64,000 bases of DNA from NCBI GenBank assembly GCA_016946835.1, contig JACVTC010000042.1:1096001-1160000 (forward strand), written 5' to 3'. This stretch comes from Neocallimastix lanati (nom. inval.) (taxonomy: Eukaryota; Neocallimastigomycota; Neocallimastigomycetes; Neocallimastigales; Neocallimastigaceae). Below, piece after piece: positions 1 to 10,907 of the stretch; the stretch's first letter is position 1; each line of letters opens with the position of its first letter. A program made the position numbers and the translations under genes. The notes under the pieces are model-generated. The model searched no databases. It worked only from the letters and a program-made list of their open reading frames with translations, and was not told where the DNA came from.

Positions 1-566
1 TTATAATTTCTCCATTTACTTTATATTTTTCTTTGGGAAGAAAAATAATATCCGTTGTTCCATTATCATTAGGATATTCTTCAACAATATCATACTTCGT
101 TCGAGCATTAAAATATGAATAATCTATAAAACGTTTTAAATGTGCAATTTTATCTTCAAGAATAACTTTTTCCATGGGGGATTTATCTAAAATTTCACAC
201 ATTCTTTTGACATTTTTATGTAATGTCACTTCCAACATTTCATCCGAATTCTTTATCATATTATAGAAATATTGCAAATCACTTTCTTTATCATTTAAAG
301 TCTTTATAAATTCTTCCTTCAATTCTTTATTTGGAATGGATATTTTTCCATTATAGTATGTTAAATATCCAAAAGTAACCATTTTTGAATATAATATTTC
401 TTTTACATATTCATTATCTTCTGATTCATTTCGGAAAACTTCTACTTCATAATTTTCCAATCGTAGTTTAATTTCATTACCATTAATCAATTCTAAAATA
501 TCTTCTTTTACACCAACGATATCATAATTAATCATTTTTTTCAGTTCATTGAAACTTCCCGTTCTA
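1..566 (-). pseudogene. AAA-ATPase-like/PD-(D/E)XK nuclease family, truncated copy A
   Basis: Read on the minus strand, this matches residues of about 303 to 492 of the intact family members further along the window. The 3' end of the copy runs off the window edge. The nuclease part encodes the YPNDNGTTDI variant, so it is closest to the member at 10,908-12,662 and not to its neighbour at 1,711. The homology stops abruptly at the codons for the TGSFNE region. From there it passes directly into sequence that matches the upstream region of the other copies (compare 32,845-32,940), so about 300 N-terminal codons, including the P-loop, appear to be deleted. It lies head-to-head with the intact gene at 1,711. 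It is unlikely to be functional. Confidence 0.8.
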
Positions 567-643
567 TTTGAAAATATTTTAATTTTCTTATAAAATATTA
601 ATTATCATAAAATATCAAATTAAAAATTGAATATAAATGAAAT

Positions 644-802
644 GGGGAGTGTGCATTTCGAAAATTTTTATTACATAAATTTGTATTTTGTTGTATGGCT
701 TAAATATTTTTAATTTTAGGCCACTTAATTTTATTAAAACTTTAATACACTACAACAAAATACAAATTTATGTAATAAAAATTTTCGAAATGACACACCC
801 CC
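644..802. mobile_element. MITE-like foldback element with MULE-type ends
   Basis: A 159-bp unit whose two 52-bp arms (644-695 and 751-802) are near-perfect inverted repeats around a 55-bp loop. The outer ends, GGGGAGTGTGCATTTCG and its counterpart, match the left end of the Mutator-like element at 35,911 and a right end at 39,783-39,843. I read it as a non-autonomous derivative of that MULE family. I see no convincing target duplication beside it. Confidence 0.65.
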
Positions 803-1063
803 AAAATTTTACAAGCCATTAAAAATAAATGGCGTATTGAAAATTTGTATTTTAAAAATTGGCGAAATGAACCACATTGGATTGAATATTCGTAGTTTAG
901 CTACGTGCAAATGAACACATATGCTAGGAATTTCCTCGTAAGTATTCGTAAAATAAAAAATTTTATTTTGTACAATGTTTTTATTTAATTATTAAATTCA
1001 TTCCATTATAATAATTTATATCTTTACTTCATTTTTTTCTTTGAGATAATAAAAAATAAAATC
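803..1063. repeat. Dispersed non-coding repeat, also at about 7,067-7,320
   Basis: The stretch beginning at the AATGGCGTATTG motif is repeated almost base for base after the (TTTTA)n array at 7,067. The GGCGTATT core also occurs next to the MULE ends at 39,850 and 40,190, so part of it is probably MULE subterminal sequence. No coding potential is seen. Confidence 0.55.
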
Positions 1064-1232
1064 TACTCTTTCATTAACATTTACTTCATCAATATAATAC
1101 TTTATTTGAGCATGAAAGTATTCCAACGGAAAAAATTGAATATATATTTTAAAATTAATTATAATAATTTAAGCATACTTTCATGCTCAAATAAAGTATT
1201 ATATTGATGAAGTAAATGTTAATGAAAGAGTA
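1064..1232. repeat. 58-bp perfect inverted repeat with 53-bp spacer
   Basis: Arms 1,064-1,121 and 1,175-1,232 are exact reverse complements by eye. Each arm is a remnant of the nuclease-domain part of the gene family (compare the YFHAQIK-type peptide encoded at 33,113-33,325). The structure marks the junction between a minus-oriented remnant and the plus-oriented upstream region of the gene at 1,711. The right arm and what follows match 10,370-10,500. Confidence 0.75.
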
Positions 1233-1639
1233 TATTTTATTTTCTTTTACAAAATGAAGTGAATAAAGAAATTACAATAATGGAATTAATGAAATAAAAA
1301 TTTTATTTTGGACAATGTTTTTATTTAATTAATTTTTTTAATATATTAAAATTTTTAATACATTTTTTAATACGTAAATTTTATACAATTACGTATTTTA
1401 TTAATAAAAGGAAAAAAAAAAAAAAGATTATTAAAAAACATTAAAAATATTTCATACTTCATTTATATTCAATTTTTAATTTGATATTGTTTGATTATTA
1501 ATATATTATAAGAAAATTAAAATATTAAAAAAAAAAAAAAAGGTATATTAATAATAATTTAGAGAATATATAAATAAAATAAGTTATAATTTATTTGTTT
1601 ATTAATTATTATTATTATTTTTTTTTTTTTTTTGATAAA

Positions 1640-1710
1640 ATATTTACTCTTTTGTTAATAAGTTCATAATAAATATATATAAATCATTACAAAAAAAAAA
1701 AAAAAAAAAA
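1640..1710 (+). promoter_or_regulatory. Conserved upstream element and poly(A) leader of copy B
   Basis: The block CTCTTTTGTTAATAAGTTC, followed by an ATAATAAATATATATAAAT stretch and a run of 20 A, ends directly at the ATG. The same arrangement precedes the starts at 4,392, 10,908 and 32,658; the A run touches the ATG in B, D and F and is slightly broken in C. Conservation over non-coding sequence suggests a core promoter or 5' leader, but recent duplication alone could also explain it. Confidence 0.45.
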
Positions 1711-3468
1711 ATGGGGTTAATTATAGATAACGAAGAAATGTGTGAAAAATTTAAAGGTTTACTTGAAGAAAAATATTTTATAGATAAATCAAATATAATA
1801 AATGATTTTAATAAATTAATAGAAGATGAATCTTCAAAATATGTATGCATTACAAAACCAAGAAGATTTGGTAAAACTTCAATAACAGCGATGTTAGTAA
1901 TGTATTATAGTAAAAGTATTGATTCAAAAGAAATATTTGATAAATTAAAAGTATCCAAAGGAAAAAGTTCTGATAATAAAGAGAAAAAAAACGAAATTAA
2001 ACAATATAAAGAATTTCAAGGAAAATATCATACCTTATATTTAGATTTTTCAAGCAATGTTTTTTCTTTCAAAAATTTACGTTCTTTTATATCTTCAATT
2101 AATAGTAAATTAAAAATAGATATTGAAGAACTAAATCCTAACTCTAAAGTATTAAAAAATTATGATGATGATATAGTTGTAAATTTAAAAAATTTATATT
2201 TAGAAACCGATAAAAAGTTTATTCTTGTTATTGATGAATGGGACTACATAATCACCAATAAAAAGTTTACAGATAAAGAACGCTACAATTATATTTATTT
2301 TTTAAAGTATTTAATTAAAGATAATTCCTATTTAGCCTTTGTTTATATGACAGGAATAACAGCAATTACAAAGTATTTATATTCATTAAATTGTTTTACG
2401 GAATATAATATTTTAAATGATAATCAATATTACGAATATTTTGGATTTACGGAAGATGAAGTTAATGAACTATGTGAAAAAAATAAAAATTTATCCTTTA
2501 AAAATTTAAAAAGCTGGTATAATGGATATAAATCGTATAATGGTGAAAAAATTTTTAATACATGGTCAGTTATTCAAGCATTAAATTCGAATATCATTGA
2601 AAATTATTGGTCACAAACGGGAAGTTTCAATGAGCTGAAAAAAATGATTAATTATGATATCGTTGGTGTAAAAGAAGATATTTTAGAATTGATTAATGGT
2701 AATAAAATTAAAGTACGATTGGAAAATTATGAAGTAGAAGTTTTCCGAAATGAATCAGAAGATAATGAACATGTAAAGGAAATATTATATTCAAAAATGG
2801 TTACTTTTGGATATTTAACATACTATAATGGAAAAATATCCATTCCAAATAAAGAATTGAAGGAAGAATTTATAAAGGCTTTAAACGATAAAGAAAGTGA
2901 TTTGCAATATTTCTATAAGATGATAAAGAATTCGGATGAAATGTTGGAAGTGACATTACATAAAAATGTCAAAAGAATGTGTGAAATTTTAGATAAATCC
3001 CCCATGGAAAAAGTTATTCTTGAAGATAAAATTGATCATGCACATTTAAAACGTTTTATAGAATATTCATATTTTAATGCTCGAACGAAATATAATATTG
3101 AAGAAGAATCACCATGTGGTCACGGAAGAGCGGATATTATTTTTCGTCCAAAAAAAAAAAATAAAGTAAATGGAGAAATTATAATAATTGAATTAAAAGT
3201 GAATAGTAAAGCAAAAGAAGCTATTAAGCACATACATCGAAAAAAGTATTATAATGGATTAAAAGAAAAAGGATATTATGGAAATATTTTATTAATTGGA
3301 ATAAATTACGACCTGAAAAAAGTAAAATATAGTTGCGTAATAGAAGAATACAATAACAATATGAAGTTATTATCAACAACAGAATTAGGAGCTGAGAGGA
3401 AAAGGAGCAATGAACTTGAAATTAATGGTGAAAATAAAAGATTAAAGAGTAGTAGTAGTAAACCATAA
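1711..3468 (+). CDS. AAA-ATPase-like / PD-(D/E)XK nuclease protein (copy B, intact)
   Basis: A 585-residue protein with an N-terminal AAA-ATPase-like domain and a C-terminal PD-(D/E)XK nuclease domain; I place these in families PF09820 and PF08011 from memory. The P-loop is the family's KPRRFGKT (49-56). The Walker B strand is FILVIDEWD (170-178), and a WYNGY motif lies near 269-273. The nuclease site is D475 in GRADIIF with E494 and K496 in IELK. The tail is basic (KRKR- and KRLK-like), which may direct it to the nucleus. No signal peptide or membrane segment is seen. The start is fixed by the conserved MGL(I/V)IDN N-terminus and the preceding A run. The biological role of the family is not known to me. 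It is nearly identical to 10,908-12,662 except for two patches that match the copy at 4,392-8,205, which points to gene conversion. Confidence 0.9.
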   Translation: MGLIIDNEEMCEKFKGLLEEKYFIDKSNIINDFNKLIEDESSKYVCITKPRRFGKTSITAMLVMYYSKSIDSKEIFDKLKVSKGKSSDNKEKKNEIKQYKEFQGKYHTLYLDFSSNVFSFKNLRSFISSINSKLKIDIEELNPNSKVLKNYDDDIVVNLKNLYLETDKKFILVIDEWDYIITNKKFTDKERYNYIYFLKYLIKDNSYLAFVYMTGITAITKYLYSLNCFTEYNILNDNQYYEYFGFTEDEVNELCEKNKNLSFKNLKSWYNGYKSYNGEKIFNTWSVIQALNSNIIENYWSQTGSFNELKKMINYDIVGVKEDILELINGNKIKVRLENYEVEVFRNESEDNEHVKEILYSKMVTFGYLTYYNGKISIPNKELKEEFIKALNDKESDLQYFYKMIKNSDEMLEVTLHKNVKRMCEILDKSPMEKVILEDKIDHAHLKRFIEYSYFNARTKYNIEEESPCGHGRADIIFRPKKKNKVNGEIIIIELKVNSKAKEAIKHIHRKKYYNGLKEKGYYGNILLIGINYDLKKVKYSCVIEEYNNNMKLLSTTELGAERKRSNELEINGENKRLKSSSSKP

Positions 3469-3720
3469 AATAATTAATTTCCAATTCCATTAAAATCATA
3501 AATAAACATTTAAATTGTAAATAACATATAAAAAAAATGATTAAAGTAAATGAATTTTTTTATATATATAATATAAATTTTTAATATAATAATTTATAAT
3601 TTTATTTAATAAAAATTGTAAGAAATAAGTAATCAAAAGTTCTAGAAATAATTAAAAAATTGTTTCAAATATTTTATATTATTTAATTTTTTTTTTTTTT
3701 TTTTTTATTTTTTTTTTTTT

Positions 3721-4163
3721 ATATCTTTTTTTCTTTTTATTTTATATTATTTAATATTTAATTAATCAAGATGAATCAAGTATGCTGCCATTAAATAAAT
3801 AAATAAAAAAAAAAAAAAAAAAAATATTGTTTTAAACTTAATATTTTGAAACTTTGGAGTTGTATTATTATTATTGTGTATTTCCAAAATTTTTAATCTC
3901 TTAAAGGGTGGAAGACTCAAAAATATAAGAAATAAAAATAAAACCTCTTGGAATAACCTTTGTTGATGTCAAATTAATACTTATACTATATCAGGAATCC
4001 CACTTCTTGAGAAAACGGCGGCTTTCTTAAACGAAATAATGTTTAACTGTTTCGAATCATCAATAACTCCTATTTAGAAAATTTAAAAACACTGTTATCA
4101 GGAGCGCCAATGCTATAAAAAAAAAAAAAAAACAGTTAAACAAGCAAGGAATACTAGAATCCA
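3721..4163 (+). repeat. Dispersed repeat R1, copy 1
   Basis: About 440 bp that recurs at 9,631-10,062 in the same orientation, and in shorter form inverted at 29,191-29,470 and 34,745-35,000; a further inverted piece is at 7,610-7,725. It contains the recognisable TCAGGAATCCCACTTCTTGA segment and ends at ACAAGCAAGGAATACTAGAATCC-type sequence. I see no open frame and no terminal repeats. It repeatedly lies between family genes. The 3,469-3,720 stretch before it is the 3' flank of copy B and ends in long T runs. Confidence 0.7.
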
Positions 4164-5447
4164 TAAAGAATTGTAAAAATAAAGAATTTTAAAAAATTTA
4201 TATACGCTTCAAAAAATAGTTTATTATCAATATTTTAATTTTTATTTGAAAAGTTGTGAATATATAAATAAAAAAAGTTTTATTTTATTTATTGATTTAT
4301 TTTTTTTTTTTGCTAATGTACTTACTCTTTTGTTAATGAGTTTATAATAAATATATATAAATTATTGCGAAAAAAAAAAAAAAAATAAAAAATGGGGTTG
4401 GTTATAGATAACATTGATATTCGTGAAAAATTTAAAGGTTTACTTAAGAAAACTATTTTATAGATAAATCAAATATAATAAATGATTTTAATAAATTAAT
4501 TGAAGATGAATCTTCTAAATATGTATGTATTACAAAACCAAGAAGATTTGGTAAAACTTTAATAGCAGCGATGTTAGTAATGTATTATAGTTAAAGTATT
4601 GATTCTAAAGAAATATTTGATAAATTAAAAGTATCCAAAGGAAAAAGTTCTGATATTATAGAGAAAGAAAACGAAATTAAACAATATAAAGAATATCAAG
4701 GAAAATATCATAACATATATTTAGACTTATCAAAAAATGTTTTTTCTTTCGAAACTTTAAACGCATTCATATCTTCAATTAATAATAAATTAAAAATTGA
4801 TATTAAAAAACTATATCCTAACTCTGAAGTATTAAATGAATATGATGATTGATATAGTTGTTAATTTCCAAAATTTATATTTAGAAACAGATAAAAAGTT
4901 TATTCTTGTTATTGATGAATGAGACTATATAATCACCAATAAAGAGTTTTAAGATAAAGAACGCAACAATTATATTAATTTTTTAAAGTATTTAATTAAA
5001 GATAGTACTTTTTTAGCCTTTGTTTATATGACAGGTATAACAGCAATTGCAAAGGAATTATCTCAGTCTACACTAAATTGTTTTAGGGAATATACTATGT
5101 TAAATGATAAAAAATATTTCCAATATTTTGGATTTACGGAAGATGAAGTTAATGAGCTATGTGAAATTAATAAAAATTTAACCTTTGAAAATTTAGAAAG
5201 CTGTTCGTGCTTTAAATTCGAATATCATTGAAAATTATTAGTCATTAAATTCAAATGAGCTGAAAGAAATAATTAATTATGATATCGTTGGTTTTAAAGA
5301 AGAAATTTTAGAATTGATTATGGTAATGAAATTGAAATAAAATTAGAAAATTATGGAGTAGAAGATATCCTAAATGAATTAGAAGATAATGAACATATAA
5401 AGAAAATATTATATTCAAAAATGGTTAATTTTGGATATTTAACATAC

Positions 5448-5482
<35 letters not shown>

Positions 5483-5507
5483 ATCTTTCTATTTTTTTAA
5501 TATTATT

Positions 5508-6955
5508 TTATTTTATTTTATTTTATTCAATTTATATTTTATATTTAACAATCTACTATTTATTTTATTATATTTAATATTTCCTTTATATTCATATTCT
5601 ACAATTTATTTTATTTTATTTTATTTTATTTTATTCAATCTGTAATTTATATTCATATTCTACTTTTTATTTTATTTTATTTTATTTTATTTTATTTTAT
5701 TTTATTTTATTTTATTTTATTTTATTTTATTTTATTTTATTTTATTTTATTCAATCTGTAATTTATATTCATATTCTACTTTTTATTTTATTTTATTTTA
5801 TTTTATTTTATTTTATTTTATTTTATTTTATTTTATTCATATTCTACTATTTATTTTATTTTATTTTATTTTATTTTATTTTATTTTATTTTATTTTATT
5901 TTATTTTATTTTATTTTATTCAATTTGTAATTTATATTCATATTCTACTATTATTTTATTTTATTTTATTTTATTTTATTTTATTTTATTTTATTTTATT
6001 TTATTTTATTTTATTTTATTTTATTTTATTTTATTTTATTTTATTTTATTTTATTTTATTTTATTTTATTTTATTTTATTTTATTTTATTTTATTTTATT
6101 TTATTTTATTTTATTTTATTCAATCTGTACTTCATATTTATATTTCAACTATTTATTTTATTTTATTTTATTATATTTTATTAAATCTGTACTTTATTTA
6201 TTTTCTACTATTTATTTTATTTTATTTTATTTTATTTTATTTTATTCAATCTGTACTTCATATTTATATTTCAACTATTTATTTTATTTTATTTTATTAT
6301 ATTTTATTAAATCTGTACTTTATTTATTTTCTACTATTTATTTTATTTTATTTTATTTTATTTTATTTTATTTTATTTTATTTTATTTTATTTTATTTTA
6401 TTTTATTAAATCTGTACTTTATTTATTTTCTACTATTTATTTTATTTTATTTTATTTTATTTTATTTTATTTTATTCAATCTGTACTTTATATTTATTTT
6501 CTACTATTTATTTTATTTTATTTTATTTTATTTTATTTTATTTTATTTTATTTTATTTTATTTTATTTTATTTTATTAAATCTGTACTTTATTTATTTTC
6601 TACTATTTATTTTATTTTATTTTATTTTATTTTATTTTATTTTATTCAATCTGTACTTTATATTTATTTTCTACTATTTATTTTATTTTATTTTATTTTA
6701 TTTTATTTTATTCAATCTGTACTTTATATTTATTTTCTACTATTTATTTTATTTTATTTTATTTTATTTTATTTTATTTTATTCAATCTGTACTTTATAT
6801 TTATTTTCTACTATTTATTTTATTTTATTTTATTTTATTTTATTTTATTTTATTCAATCTGTACTTTATATTTATTTTCTACTATTTATTTTATTTTATT
6901 TTATTTTATTTTATTTTATTTTATTTTTATTTTTATTTTATTTTATTTTATTTTA
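5508..6955 (+). repeat. (TTTTA)n compound satellite array interrupting copy C
   Basis: Runs of TTTTA of varying length alternate with a short conserved spacer, roughly CAATCTGTACTTTATATTTA then TTTTCTACTATTTA. The same spacer, in slightly different versions, builds the arrays at 38,459-39,512 and, on the other strand, 42,745-44,403. The array starts in an A run inside the nuclease gene and is followed at about 7,044 by MULE-like GGCGTTA/GGCGTATT sequence, so it may have arrived as part of a non-autonomous MULE. Confidence 0.85.
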
Positions 6956-7043
6956 TATACTTTTATTATTATATTCTTTATTTATTTATCCATTTATTTA
7001 TTAATTTATACATTTATTTACTTTAAATATAATTGTATTATAA

Positions 7044-7725
7044 TTTTTTATGGCGTTAACAAAAAATTTTACAAGCCATTAAAAATAAATGGCGTATTGA
7101 AAATTTGTATTTTAAAAATTGGCGAAATGAACTACATTCGATTGAATATTCGTAGTTTAGCTACGTGCAAATAAACACATATGCTAGGAATTTCCTCGTA
7201 AGTATTCGTAAAATAAAAAATTTTATTTTGTACAATGTTTTTATTTAATTATTAAATTCATTCCATTATAATAATTTATATCTTTACTACATTTTTTTTC
7301 TTTGAGATAATAAAAAATAAAATCTACTCTTTCATTAACATTTACTTCAACAATATAATACTTTATTTTAGCATGAAAGTATGTTTAAATTATTATAATT
7401 AATTTTAAAATATATATTCAATTTTTTCCTTTGAAATTCTTTCAATCAGGTTTAATTTTCTAAAATTTGCAACATTATTTTGACATTTTTAATTAATGTC
7501 ACTTTCAACATTTCATTGGAATATTCTATCAAATCATAAAAATTTGTTTATCACTTCTTTTTTTTGAAGCGTATATAAAATTTTTACAATTCTTTATTTC
7601 GAATGTCTCTCCAACACATAATATCTAATTTACTTTCCAAAGAGGAATTTTAATTCCTTTTGGTAGCATGACCACATAGAGCTATATGGACTCTAGTACT
7701 CCTTGCTTGTTTAACTGTTTTTTTT
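7044..7725 (-). repeat. Inverted relic block (MULE-like end, gene remnant, R1 piece)
   Basis: From 7,067 it matches 810-1,130. From about 7,230 to 7,725 it is the reverse complement of 10,050-10,510. It includes a degenerate piece of the nuclease gene (on the minus strand, a peptide like EMLKVTLIKNVK) and the end of repeat R1. With the array to its left it fills the gap inside split copy C. Confidence 0.65.
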
Positions 7726-8205
7726 TCTTTTTAGATAAATCCCCCATGGAAAAAATTAGCCCTGGGGATAGAGTAGATCATGGAGATTTAAAATGTGTTA
7801 TAGATTATTCATATTTTAATGCTCGAACGAAATATAATATTGAAGAAGAATCACCATGTGGTCACGGAAGAGCGGATATTATTTTTCGTCCAAAAAAAAA
7901 TATAAAGTAAATGGAGAAATTATAATAATTGAGTTAAAAGTGAATAGTACAGCAAAAGAAGCTATTAAGCACATACATCAAAAAAAGTATTATAATGGAT
8001 TAAAAGAAAAAGGATATTATAAAAATATTTTATTAATTGGAATAAATTACGACCTGAAAAAGTAGAATATAGTTGCGTAATAGAAGAATACAATAACAAT
8101 ATGAAGTTATTATCAACAACAAAATCAGAAGCTGAGAGGAAAAGGAGCAATGAACTTGAAATTAATGGTGAAAATAAAAGATTAAAGAGTAGTAGTAAAC
8201 CATAA

Positions 8206-9560
8206 AATAATTAATTTCCAATACCATTAAAATCATAAATAAAAATTTAATTTGTAAATAACATATAAAAAAAATGATTAAAGTAAATGAATTTTTTTTA
8301 TATATAATAAAAATTTTTTAATATAATAATTTATAATTTTATTTAATAAAAATTGTAAGAAATAAGTAATCAAAAGTTCTAGAAATAATTAAAAAAAATT
8401 TTTAAATATTTTATATTATTTAATTTTTTTTTTTTTTTTTTTTTTTTTTTATCAATTGATCAGTTGTATTATATTTTTAAATTATTTGAGAAAATACTAA
8501 GCGGTTACGTTCTCTGAATGAGCTAAATTTCTTTTTTTTTTTTTTTTGTATCCTTTTTTTATATCCATTCTTTCAGCTCTAAAAAAAAGTGACTTTTGAA
8601 ATTGCAATAATTGCGATTAATGAATAAAAATATTATTATAAGATTAAAAAGCTTTTCTAAAAATTTTAACCAAAATATTATAGGACTCTACTATTTCAAA
8701 TGGTATCCATCAGACCTAAACAATTTGGATTCTGTAATAAGAAATAAAATATTAGTTTATATTTTTCTCTTTTAAGAAATATGCCAAAGAAAACAAATAA
8801 TAATAAATTTGCATATATTGCAATTCTTGATATAAGTAAAAAAATTAAGACCAAACTTTTATATTCTTACGAATTTCAGTAATCTAGGAATACATAGTTA
8901 ATGACTTTAACTAATCACTAACCTGTGTCGTACATTCAAAGATCATTCAAAGATCGATCATATTTTAATGTTTCCAATATTTTCATTATTTTATCTTATA
9001 AATATATTTTTTTTTTATTTTTTTTTCTTAAATTTTTTTAATAATCTTTATAAACTTATGTATTTTTAATTGTGTAATAAATAAAAATAAAGTAAAGTTT
9101 GTGATTTTACAAAAAAAAAAAAAAAATTTTATTTTATGTAATATTTTAACATTTTATTAAAATAATCAATAAATAGTAAATAAAAAGAAAGCAATATTGA
9201 GTTTTCAATAATAAAAATTAAAAAAAAATTTTTTCTAGTAAATCATTAACAAAAGATAAAAAAAAAAAATTTAATTAAATAAAAAAATATCCATAATGAT
9301 ATGAACTGAACTGCTTTTCCAGGTCCATGGAGGGTTGAATGGAAAAGGAATAGCCTTTATCAGACGTACTAATTACAGTTTTTTCTGTGATTCTGATGAT
9401 AATCTATGGTTATCCTTTTTAAATTGGTTTCTAGTACGAAGATAGTTAATTGAAATACTAGAAGACTGTTGAAACTGAAACTGATGTTTTATATTGTTTT
9501 AAAAATGCCCTTGTGAAGTCTTACAGATATTAATTAAATGAAACTAGAATATTTTAAACC
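8206..9560 (+). repeat. Conserved 3' flank module of the gene family (inverted copy at 29,471-30,860)
   Basis: The whole stretch after copy C matches, in reverse, the stretch after the intact gene at 30,880-32,658. Shared landmarks include CTAATCACTAACCTGTGTCG (about 8,910) and CAGGTCCATGGAGGGTTGA (about 9,322). No open frame of note is seen. It contains several T runs and no gene I can recognise. Confidence 0.7.
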
Positions 9561-9585
9561 ATAATATTATTTTATTTTATTTTGT

Positions 9586-9630
<45 letters not shown>

Positions 9631-9631
<1 letters not shown>

Positions 9632-10062
9632 CTTTTTTTCTTTTTATTATATATATTATTTAATATATAATTAATAAATATGAATCAAGTTTGCTGCCGT
9701 TAAATAAATTAAAAAAAAAAAAAAAAAAATATTGTTTTAAACAGAATATTTTGAAACTTTGGAGTTGTATTATTATTATTGTGTATTTCCAAAATTTTAA
9801 ATCTCTTTCAGGGTGGAAGACTCAAAAATAAAAGAAATAAAAATAAAACCTCTTGGAATAACCTTTGTTGATGTCAAATTAATACTTATACTATATCAGG
9901 AATCCCACTTCTTGAGAAAACAGCGGCTTTCTTTAACGAAATAATGTTTAACTGTTTCGAATCATCAATAACTTCTATTTAGAAAATTTAAAAACACTGT
10001 TATCAGGAGCGTCAATGCTATAAAAAAAAAACAAACAGTTAAACAAGCAAGGAATACTAGAA
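9631..10062 (+). repeat. Dispersed repeat R1, copy 2
   Basis: Nearly identical to 3,721-4,163 over its length. It is followed by GCTCTATGTGGTCATGCTACC, which recurs inverted at 7,660-7,690 and 34,770. Confidence 0.7.
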
Positions 10063-10510
10063 TCCATATCGCTCTATGTGGTCATGCTACCAAAAGGAAT
10101 TAAAATTCCTCTTTGGAAAGTCAATTAGATATTATGTATTGGAGAAACATTCGAAATAAAGAATTGTAAAAAATTTATATACGCTTCAAAAAAAAGAAGT
10201 GATAAACAAATTTTTATGACTTGATAGAATATTCCAATGAAATGTTGAAAGTGACATTAATTAAAAATGTCAAAATAATGTTGCAAGTTTTAGAAAATTA
10301 CACCTGATGGAAAGTATTCCAACGGAAAAAAATGAATATATATTTTAAAATTAATTATAATAATTTAAGCATACTTTCATGCTCAAATAAAGTATTATAT
10401 TGATGAAGTAAATGTTAATGAAAGAGTAGATTTTATTTTCTTTTACAAAATGAAGTGAATAAAGAAATTACAATAATGGAATTAATGAAATAAAAATTTT
10501 ATTTTGGACA
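10063..10510 (+). pseudogene. Degenerate nuclease-gene remnant upstream of copy D
   Basis: Contains a decayed stretch of the family (peptide similar to EMLKVTLIKNVK near 10,240, then the QIKYYIDEVNVNERVDFI-like segment near 10,385-10,435). It is continuous with the upstream region of copy D, and its second half is duplicated at 1,122-1,330. The divergence resembles the old copy at 33,110-34,440. Confidence 0.55.
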
Positions 10511-10907
10511 ATGTTTTTATTTAATTAATTTTTTTAATATATTAAAATTTTTAATACATTTTTTAATACGTAAATTTTATACAATTACGTATTTTATTAA
10601 TAAAAAAAAAAAAAAAAAAAAGATTATTAAAAAACATTAAAAATATTTCATACTTCATTTATATTCAATTTTTAATTTGATATTGTTTGATTATTAATAT
10701 ATTATAAGAAAATTAAAATATTAAAAAAAAAAAAAAGGTATATTAATAATAATTTAGAGAATATATAAATAAAATAAGTTATAATTTATTTGTTTATTAA
10801 TTATTATTATTATTTTTTTTTTTTTTTTTGATAAAATATTTACTCTTTTGTTAATAAGTTCATAATAAATATATATAAATCATTACAAAAAAAAAAAAAA
10901 AAAAAAA

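Larger units (their letters stand above)
4392..8205 (+). pseudogene. AAA-ATPase-like/PD-(D/E)XK family, split copy C
   Basis: The 5' part (4,392 to about 5,450) follows the intact members from MGLVIDN to the YLTYY region at residue 371 or so. The 3' part (about 7,725-8,205) resumes at LDKSPMEK and runs to the conserved end. Between them lie a (TTTTA)n array and an inverted remnant. The coding parts also contain several frameshifts and stops: an early frameshift near 4,447, a stop after MYYS near 4,592, a Trp-to-stop change in the Walker B strand near 4,921, and a shortened segment near 5,205 missing the WYNGY region. It therefore cannot make the full protein. Its segments IEDESSKY...MLVMYY and ESPCGHGRADIIFRP are the ones shared with copy B, so it or a relative probably served as conversion donor. 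Confidence 0.85.
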
